From NCBI GenBank assembly GCA_027435495.1, contig DAHZZC010000080.1, positions 1-10,716 of the forward strand: DNA of 10,716 nucleotides, given 5' to 3'. Below the pieces are notes generated by a model. That model saw only the letters and a list, made by a program, of their open reading frames with translations. It did no database searches and was not told where the DNA came from. This document shows, piece after piece, positions 6,458 to 10,716 of the stretch. This stretch comes from Planctomycetales bacterium. Lineage in GTDB: Bacteria > Planctomycetota > Planctomycetia > Isosphaerales > Isosphaeraceae. The position numbers and the translations under genes are program-made. Position 1 is the first letter of the stretch. Each line of letters opens with the position of its first letter.

Positions 6458-7480
6458 ATGACCGAGCCCGACCTGCGCGACCTCTTCGCCGAGCCCCCCC
6501 CGAAACCGACGACGCCGGCCCTCGCTAACGTCCGCTCCGGGCTCCTCCAGCTCCTCGACCGGGTCGAGACCCAGGTCGTCGGCCAGCGCGGGCTTCTGGA
6601 GCGGCTGGTCATCGCCCTGCTCGCCGGCGGCCACGTCCTGATCGAGGGCGTCCCCGGACTGGCAAAGACCCGGGCCGTCCGGGCGCTCGCCCAGGCCCTC
6701 GACCTCCCCTTCCGACGCATCCAGTTCACGCCCGACCTGCTCCCCGCCGACCTCACCGGAACGCAGATCTACCGCCCCGCCACCGGGACCTTCGACGTCC
6801 GACCCGGGCCGATCGTCACCAGCGTCCTCCTCGCCGATGAGATCAACCGCGCACCAGCCAAGGTCCAGAGCGCCCTCCTCGAAGCGATGCAGGAGGGGCA
6901 GATCACCGTCGGCGACGAGACCATCAACCTGCCCGATACCTTCTGGGTCCTCGCCACCCAGAATCCAATCGAGCATGAGGGAACCTACCCACTCCCCGAG
7001 GCCCAGCTCGACCGGTTCCTGATGAAGCTGGTCGTCGAATACCCCTCGCGCGACGCCGAGCTCGCCATGCTCGACCTCCCGAGCGTCGCCGAGCCTGTCG
7101 CCGACCACGAGCCACCCCTCTACGGACCCGACGACGTCGCCCGCTTCCGCGCGATGGCCGCCTCGATCCAGATCGCCCCCGCCATCAAGGAGTACATCGT
7201 CGATCTCGTCCGCGCCACCCGAGACCCGGCCGCCTACGGCCTCGAAATCACCCCGCTCCTGGAACTGGGTGCCAGCCCCCGCGCGACCATCGCAATGGTC
7301 CGCGCCGCCCGAAGTCACGCCCTGCTCGCCGGCCGCGACTTCGTTACGCCGCACGACGTCAAAAGCCTCGCCCGCGACATCATGCGCCACCGCATCCTCG
7401 TCAGCTACGAGGCCGATGCCGAGGGGCTCTCCGCCGATGATCTACTCCGGCGCATCCTCGACCACATCCCGGTCCCGTGA
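6458..7480 (+). CDS. MoxR-family AAA+ ATPase
   Basis: A 340-residue cytoplasmic AAA+ ATPase of the MoxR group, chaperone-like proteins that help mature or activate partner complexes, often together with DUF58 and VWA-domain proteins. Motifs: Walker A GVPGLAKT (64-71), Walker B VLLADE (123-128), sensor 1 in LATQNPIE (Asn169), the YPLPEAQLDRF segment with the likely arginine finger Arg186, and sensor 2 in GASPRATIAMVRAA, then an HDVKSLARDIMRHRI lid helix. Length is normal for the family and all ATPase residues are present. The start is ATG at 6458, with AGG at 6451-6453 close upstream. The next gene is convergent (lgt), so no DUF58 gene follows. The FHA gene upstream on the same strand is its only co-directional neighbour in view. 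Confidence 0.94.
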   Translation: MTEPDLRDLFAEPPPKPTTPALANVRSGLLQLLDRVETQVVGQRGLLERLVIALLAGGHVLIEGVPGLAKTRAVRALAQALDLPFRRIQFTPDLLPADLTGTQIYRPATGTFDVRPGPIVTSVLLADEINRAPAKVQSALLEAMQEGQITVGDETINLPDTFWVLATQNPIEHEGTYPLPEAQLDRFLMKLVVEYPSRDAELAMLDLPSVAEPVADHEPPLYGPDDVARFRAMAASIQIAPAIKEYIVDLVRATRDPAAYGLEITPLLELGASPRATIAMVRAARSHALLAGRDFVTPHDVKSLARDIMRHRILVSYEADAEGLSADDLLRRILDHIPVP

Positions 7481-7504
7481 GCCGGCGCACCGGGTCAGGC
7501 CGGC
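7481..7504. other. Small hairpin at the moxR/lgt convergent junction
   Basis: GCCGGC at 7481-7486 can pair with GCCGGC at 7499-7504 around a twelve-base loop, directly after the moxR stop and across the lgt stop. It could slow convergent transcription, but it has no T-tract on either strand and the sequence is self-complementary by composition, so terminator function is only a guess. Confidence 0.25.
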
Positions 7505-8367
7505 ACGCCCGACTCGCCAGCCACCCGCGCCTCATCGACATATCGGACCGCCGGCTGCCGCGAGAGCCAGACCCAGTAGAGGATGGCCCCGGCAAACACC
7601 ACAACGCTGATCGTCTGCGAGATGGTCATCCCCAGGAAGATCCCGGGCTCGTCATTCCGAAGCTGTTCGATCAGAAACCGGGTCACCGGATAGGCGAGCA
7701 TCAGGACGCCAATGACCTCCCCGTCCCTCCTTCGAAGCGGATAATACGCCGAGAGAAGGACCAGCAGCACCACACCGTCAATCGCCGAATAAAGCTGGGT
7801 AGGATGCAGAGCCAGGGAGGTCGCCGATCCCTGCGAGATCAGACCATTTCTGACCTCGTCGGCCCAGGGCGGCGAACCCGCCGGAAACCGCATCGCCCAG
7901 GGAAGGGAACAGGTGTCGCCATAGCAACATCCGTTGAGGAAGCACCCCATGCGCCCGAACGCCGTCCCCAGTGCGATCGAAGGCGCAATCGCATCGACAT
8001 AGGGCCGGATCGGGAACCGATGGAACCACCAGAAGGCGAGAAATCCCATCGCTGCCCCCAGAACACCGCCATAATAAACGATACCGCCCCGCCAGTATTG
8101 AAGGGCGTCGGACAGGCTGTGGATATCGACGCCCCAGTATTCGATGCAGTAGAGGGCCCGGGCGCCGATCAGGCCGCAGACGAAGATCCAGAAGCCGACG
8201 TCGAGGATGATATCGCCGTTGAGCCCCTCACGGCGGGCTCGCCACCAGGCGAGCCAGGGGGCGAAGACGAACGCCATGACCAGCATCATCCCGAAGCCGT
8301 AGATCGGCACGTCGAAGTGGCCGAGGTACGGGATGGTTAGCGGAATCTTGAAAAGAATAGGCGCCAT
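7495..8367 (-). CDS. lgt: Prolipoprotein diacylglyceryl transferase
   Basis: This inner-membrane enzyme moves diacylglyceryl from phosphatidylglycerol to the lipobox Cys of prolipoproteins, the first step of lipoprotein maturation. The 290 residues show several hydrophobic helices and the family motifs: GARALY (68-73), GGIVYYGG (94-101), the signature GRMGCFLNGCCYG (138-150) with essential Arg139, then HPTQLYSA and RFLIEQLRNDEP. Relative to E. coli Lgt, the His103 position is Tyr99 and the Asn146 position is Cys142; I recall this variant from other phyla too. The start is ATG at 8367, with GGAGG about twelve bases upstream. It is the last gene of the ferredoxin-panC-panD-lgt run, 36 bases after panD, and ends 14 bases from the convergent moxR. 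Confidence 0.95.
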   Translation of the reverse strand: MAPILFKIPLTIPYLGHFDVPIYGFGMMLVMAFVFAPWLAWWRARREGLNGDIILDVGFWIFVCGLIGARALYCIEYWGVDIHSLSDALQYWRGGIVYYGGVLGAAMGFLAFWWFHRFPIRPYVDAIAPSIALGTAFGRMGCFLNGCCYGDTCSLPWAMRFPAGSPPWADEVRNGLISQGSATSLALHPTQLYSAIDGVVLLVLLSAYYPLRRRDGEVIGVLMLAYPVTRFLIEQLRNDEPGIFLGMTISQTISVVVFAGAILYWVWLSRQPAVRYVDEARVAGESGVPA

Positions 8368-8403
8368 GCGACGGGCGAGCCTCCGGGGTCCCTGGGGCGG
8401 CGC

Positions 8404-8820
8404 TCAGGCCGTCTCCGTAACGAGCCATTCGGCGAGCGGTCCGTCAGCCGAGAGCGGGGGATAATCGATCCACTCCACGATCCGGTTGCGGTCGTCGAGC
8501 GCGACGACGCGGGGGCGATGGCCGACCAGTTCCTCGGGCGACATCCGGGCAAACGCCATCACGATCACCCGGTCGCCGACGGCCCCCAGCCGCGCCATGG
8601 CGCCGTTGAGCTCAATCGCTCCCTCGCCCGGACGGCCCGGGATCGTGTAAGTCGTGGCCCGGGCGCCGGTCGCCACGTTGCTCACGACAATCTCCTCGTA
8701 AGGCAGCAGCCCGACGGCTTCCAGCAGGATTGGGTCCACGGTCAGGCTCCCGTGGTAGTTCAGGTCGCTGCGGGTCACGGCCGCGAGGTGCAGCTTGCTC
8801 TTCAATACGGAGAGCTGCAT
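8404..8820 (-). CDS. panD: Aspartate 1-decarboxylase (PanD)
   Basis: Makes beta-alanine from L-aspartate for pantothenate and CoA synthesis. It is a pyruvoyl enzyme that cleaves itself. The 138-residue proenzyme has Lys9, the cleavage site Gly24-Ser25 in NYHGSLTVD (the new pyruvoyl group would come from Ser25), Arg54 and Tyr58 in TGARATTY, and Asn72 in IELNGAMARL, followed by GDRVIVMAF. All key residues fall at the same numbers as in the E. coli enzyme. The start is ATG at 8820, ten bases after the panC stop, so the two are almost certainly co-transcribed and cooperate: panD supplies the beta-alanine that panC condenses with pantoate. Confidence 0.97.
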   Translation of the reverse strand: MQLSVLKSKLHLAAVTRSDLNYHGSLTVDPILLEAVGLLPYEEIVVSNVATGARATTYTIPGRPGEGAIELNGAMARLGAVGDRVIVMAFARMSPEELVGHRPRVVALDDRNRIVEWIDYPPLSADGPLAEWLVTETA

Positions 8821-8830
8821 GATGAGTCGA

Positions 8831-9688
8831 TCACTCCGTGAGGGCCAGGTTATCGATCAGCCGGGTCGAGCCCACCCAGGCCGCGACCAGCGCCACCGCC
8901 CGAATTCCGCCACCGAGCCGGTCGATTGGTTCGAGGGTCTTCCCGTCGGCGACCTCGGCATAGTCGAGTCGAACGCCTTCGGAGGATTCTAGGGTCTCTC
9001 TCAAGATCTGTCGAACCCGATCGGCCGACGTCTCTCCACCAGCGACCGCCCGACGCGCCTCCGCGAGCGCCCGGAAGAGCCCCAGGGCCGTCTGCCGCTG
9101 AGCCGGATCGAGGTAGCGGTTCCGGCTGCTCATCGCCAGGCCGTCGGCCTCGCGCACGGTCGGCTCGGTGACGATCCGAACCGGCACGTGCAGGTCGTTT
9201 ACCATCCGACGAATCACAAGCTGCTGCTGGTAATCCTTCTGACCGAAAATCGCGAGGTCCGGCCGGACAATCTCAAAAAGCTTCAGCACGACCGTCGCCA
9301 CGCCCCGAAAATGTCCCGGGCGGCTCGCACCTTCGAGCACCTCGGAGAGACCCGGAACCTCGACGAACGTCGACGTCGCGCCCGAGGGATAGATGACCTC
9401 GGGCGTCGGCGCGAAGACCAGCGCGGCCCCTGCGCCTCGACATCGGGCGAGATCCGCCTCGAAGGTTCTTGGATACCGGGTATAGTCCTCGTTCGGCCCG
9501 AACTGCGTCGGGTTGACGAAGATCGAGACGACCACGAAACCGGCTTCTTCACGGCATCGCTCAATCAGCCGAACGTGGCCGTCGTGAAGCGCCCCCATCG
9601 TCGGCACAAGTCCGACCGCCCGACCCTCTCCACGGGCCCGGTCGACGGACGCCCGGACGCCCGCCACACTCTCGGCGACCTCAACCAC
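8831..9688 (-). CDS. panC: Pantothenate synthetase (pantoate-beta-alanine ligase)
   Basis: Joins pantoate and beta-alanine with ATP, through a pantoyl-adenylate, to give pantothenate. The 285 residues carry PTMGALHDGH (29-38, nucleotide-binding HxGH-like), FVNPTQFGPNEDYTRYPR (57-74), GHFRGVATVV, FGQKDYQQ and the adenylate-contacting SSRNRYL. Length is typical. The start is GTG at 9688, chosen because the N-terminus lines up with the family and because it overlaps the upstream ferredoxin stop by eight bases, which suggests translational coupling. The ORF is followed at once by panD. panB is not in the window. Confidence 0.96.
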   Translation of the reverse strand: MVEVAESVAGVRASVDRARGEGRAVGLVPTMGALHDGHVRLIERCREEAGFVVVSIFVNPTQFGPNEDYTRYPRTFEADLARCRGAGAALVFAPTPEVIYPSGATSTFVEVPGLSEVLEGASRPGHFRGVATVVLKLFEIVRPDLAIFGQKDYQQQLVIRRMVNDLHVPVRIVTEPTVREADGLAMSSRNRYLDPAQRQTALGLFRALAEARRAVAGGETSADRVRQILRETLESSEGVRLDYAEVADGKTLEPIDRLGGGIRAVALVAAWVGSTRLIDNLALTE

Positions 9689-10061
9689 GCGCCGGCTCCC
9701 CGGCCGACTGGCCGCCTCGGTGGGGACAATCCGGATTGTTCAGGCAATCGTCCTCAATCAGGAGATCGTTGAGAACCTCGCCAGCGAGGATCGTCCGATC
9801 GACGATCCGGGGGACATCCTCCACCCGGACCTTCCCGTACCAGATCCCCTGGGGATAGATCACGACGGTCGGCCCGTGCTCGCACTGCTCCAGGCATCCG
9901 GCGTGGTTGGCCCGCGCCATCGCCCCAAATCCAGCCGCCTTCAGCTCGCGCTGGAACGCCTGACGAAGCGACTGCGAACCCTCGGGGTCGCAGCACCCTC
10001 GCTTGTGGCCGGGAGCCCGAATATTCCCGCAGACGAATATATGGTGGGTGAACGCTGGCAT
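9681..10061 (-). CDS. Thioredoxin-like [2Fe-2S] ferredoxin
   Basis: A 126-residue small iron-sulfur protein of the thioredoxin-fold ferredoxin group. The pattern is FVCGNIRAPGHKRGCC (9-24), then AGCLEQCEHGPTVVIYPQG (54-72) and WYGKVRVEDVPRIVD. The likely cluster ligands are Cys11, Cys23 or Cys24, Cys56 and Cys60. A short tail holds two more cysteines (Cys106 and Cys112) in a DDCLNNPDCPH context. The start is ATG at 10061 with AGGA close upstream. The stop overlaps the panC start by eight bases, making it the first gene of a four-gene minus-strand run. Its redox partner is unknown. Relatives occur beside varied metabolic genes, so the panC linkage need not mean a role in CoA synthesis. Confidence 0.88.
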   Translation of the reverse strand: MPAFTHHIFVCGNIRAPGHKRGCCDPEGSQSLRQAFQRELKAAGFGAMARANHAGCLEQCEHGPTVVIYPQGIWYGKVRVEDVPRIVDRTILAGEVLNDLLIEDDCLNNPDCPHRGGQSAGEPARG

Positions 10062-10496
10062 TTCCTATCACTCGAGGCTCAATGTTCCCGTCGCTGACGC
10101 ACGTCTTCAGCCTAACAAAATCGCCCTCCGAAAAGGAACCAACCCTCGATGGGCCCGCCCGAAGACTGGCAACGGCCTCCGCAACGCCCCAACCTTGAGG
10201 GCCTGGCGACTCTCCCCCGGGAATCCAGAATCCGGAATCCGCCTTCGAGAATCCGGAATCCACATCGGGAATCCGTCTTCGGGAATCCGGAATCGTCCGA
10301 TCCCCCACCCCTGGGTGGTCGTCCCGGCGGCAAACTGGCGATATAGTGGATTGGATACGGGGGTGGGCACGATCGCTGGCCGATCCCACACGGCGGATCG
10401 CCCGGCCGGCACCGCCCCCTCCCAATCGATCGAGCCCGGCCCCGGTGTCCGACATCCCTCGGCACCACGGAACGGGAGTTGCGGAGTTGCCCCATA
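10062..10496. other. 435-base intergenic region between divergent genes
   Basis: It separates the ferredoxin gene (-) from the response-regulator gene (+) and should hold both promoters. I see no convincing -35/-10 pair; TATAGT at 10342-10347 lacks a good -35 partner. The main structure is the heptamer-phased repeat array near 10220-10295. Frames read here in several directions are antisense or repeat-driven and match no family. Confidence 0.5.
10220..10295. repeat. Degenerate heptameric repeat array (GAATCCG)
   Basis: The hexamer GAATCC occurs at 10221, 10228, 10235, 10249, 10256, 10269 and 10283, with GAATCG at 10290. Spacings are 7, 7, 14, 7, 13, 14 and 7, so nearly all copies sit on a 7-base phase with one single-base slip. 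Intervening heptamers such as CCTTCGA, ACATCGG and TCTTCGG resemble one another. This is a degenerate 7-bp tandem repeat, comparable in style to short tandemly repeated heptamers known in other bacteria. Its function is unknown. Confidence 0.75.
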
Positions 10497-10716
10497 ATGC
10501 CTACGACACGGCATTGCGTGCTGATCGTGGATGACGAGCCCGACGTCTGCGATTCGGTGCAAGACCTCCTCCGTCGCGAGTTCCGGGTCCTCAAAGCGCA
10601 CAGCGCCGAGGAGGGCTACCGGATCATGCAGGAGGAGGAGGTGCATATCGTGATGTCGGACCAGCGGATGCCTCAGATCACCGGCATCGAGATGCTGACC
10701 CGGCTCAAGGCCCGGC
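10497..10716 (+). CDS. Response regulator receiver domain protein, 3'-truncated
   Basis: The 73 whole codons in view encode the first two thirds of a CheY-like receiver domain. VLIVDDEPDV (8-17) supplies the acidic pocket (Asp12, Asp13), and SDQRMPQITG (54-63) holds the phosphoacceptor Asp55. The Leu-rich helix and FRVLKAHSAEEGY between them fit the fold. The DQRMP form is frequent in receivers fused to HD-GYP, AAA+ or histidine-kinase parts, but the output domain lies beyond the window. The start is ATG at 10497, with GGAG about eleven bases upstream. It is divergent from the ferredoxin gene and downstream of the heptamer array. The partner kinase is not in the window. Confidence 0.92.
   Translation, partial: MPTTRHCVLIVDDEPDVCDSVQDLLRREFRVLKAHSAEEGYRIMQEEEVHIVMSDQRMPQITGIEMLTRLKAR

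Noticed and set aside
5418..7480. Defence or toxin system built around the FHA and MoxR genes
   Set aside because: No effector, nuclease, kinase or toxin gene is present, and the flanking genes are housekeeping. Nothing in the sequence supports it.
7481..7504. Strong bidirectional terminator between moxR and lgt
   Set aside because: The 6-bp stem is built from a self-complementary GCCGGC common in such DNA, and no T-tract follows on either strand. It is kept only as a weak hairpin.
10220..10295. CRISPR array
   Set aside because: The repeats are about seven bases, with no longer conserved repeat and no uniform unique spacers, and no cas gene is near.

Overview
The window is GC-rich bacterial chromosome. 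Strong G/C preference at third codon positions gives many long antisense shadow frames, and the protein families fit a planctomycete, probably of the Isosphaeraceae type. That placement is an inference from gene style (a SatA/EpsC-type serine acetyltransferase, a FHA protein with a long Ala/Pro/acidic tail, a thioredoxin-like ferredoxin, a Cys-rich Lgt variant); no rRNA or other marker gene is present. About eleven real genes are visible, two of them cut by the window edges, plus one decayed gene copy. No tRNA, rRNA, CRISPR array, transposase or recognisable defence system was found.

Layout. Bases 1-2675 hold a local tandem duplication: a serine O-acetyltransferase gene (+, 5' end outside the window) converges on and overlaps a WecG/TagA/CpsF glycosyltransferase gene (-). 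The same pair then recurs as a crippled acetyltransferase relic (about 1600-1875) followed by a second, intact glycosyltransferase (1917-2675, -). Next comes a dicarboxylate/amino-acid:cation symporter (2799-4082, -). Divergent from it is a LipM/LplA-family octanoyl- or lipoyl-transferase (+). After a 445-base gap with a candidate sigma-70-like promoter come a FHA-domain protein and a MoxR-type AAA+ ATPase (both +). Convergent to moxR is a tightly packed minus-strand operon read in the order [2Fe-2S] ferredoxin, panC, panD, lgt. A 435-base intergenic region with a degenerate 7-bp-periodic repeat array precedes a response-regulator gene (+) that runs off the right edge.

Function. panC and panD supply and use beta-alanine for pantothenate/CoA synthesis. 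The ferredoxin gene overlaps panC by 8 bases and lgt follows panD closely, so four genes of different pathways are probably co-transcribed. The FHA and MoxR genes may form a phosphothreonine-reading/AAA+ chaperone pair, but the DUF58/VWA genes that usually accompany moxR are not next to it here. The duplicated glycosyltransferases probably act on cell-surface or exported polysaccharide; the acetyltransferase makes O-acetylserine for cysteine synthesis.

Most of the window is ordinary housekeeping and accessory DNA. The points most worth a second look are the duplication with one decayed half, the altered motifs of the paired glycosyltransferases, the symporter's changed NMDGT motif, and the heptameric repeat array. 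I found no convincing new multi-gene system.
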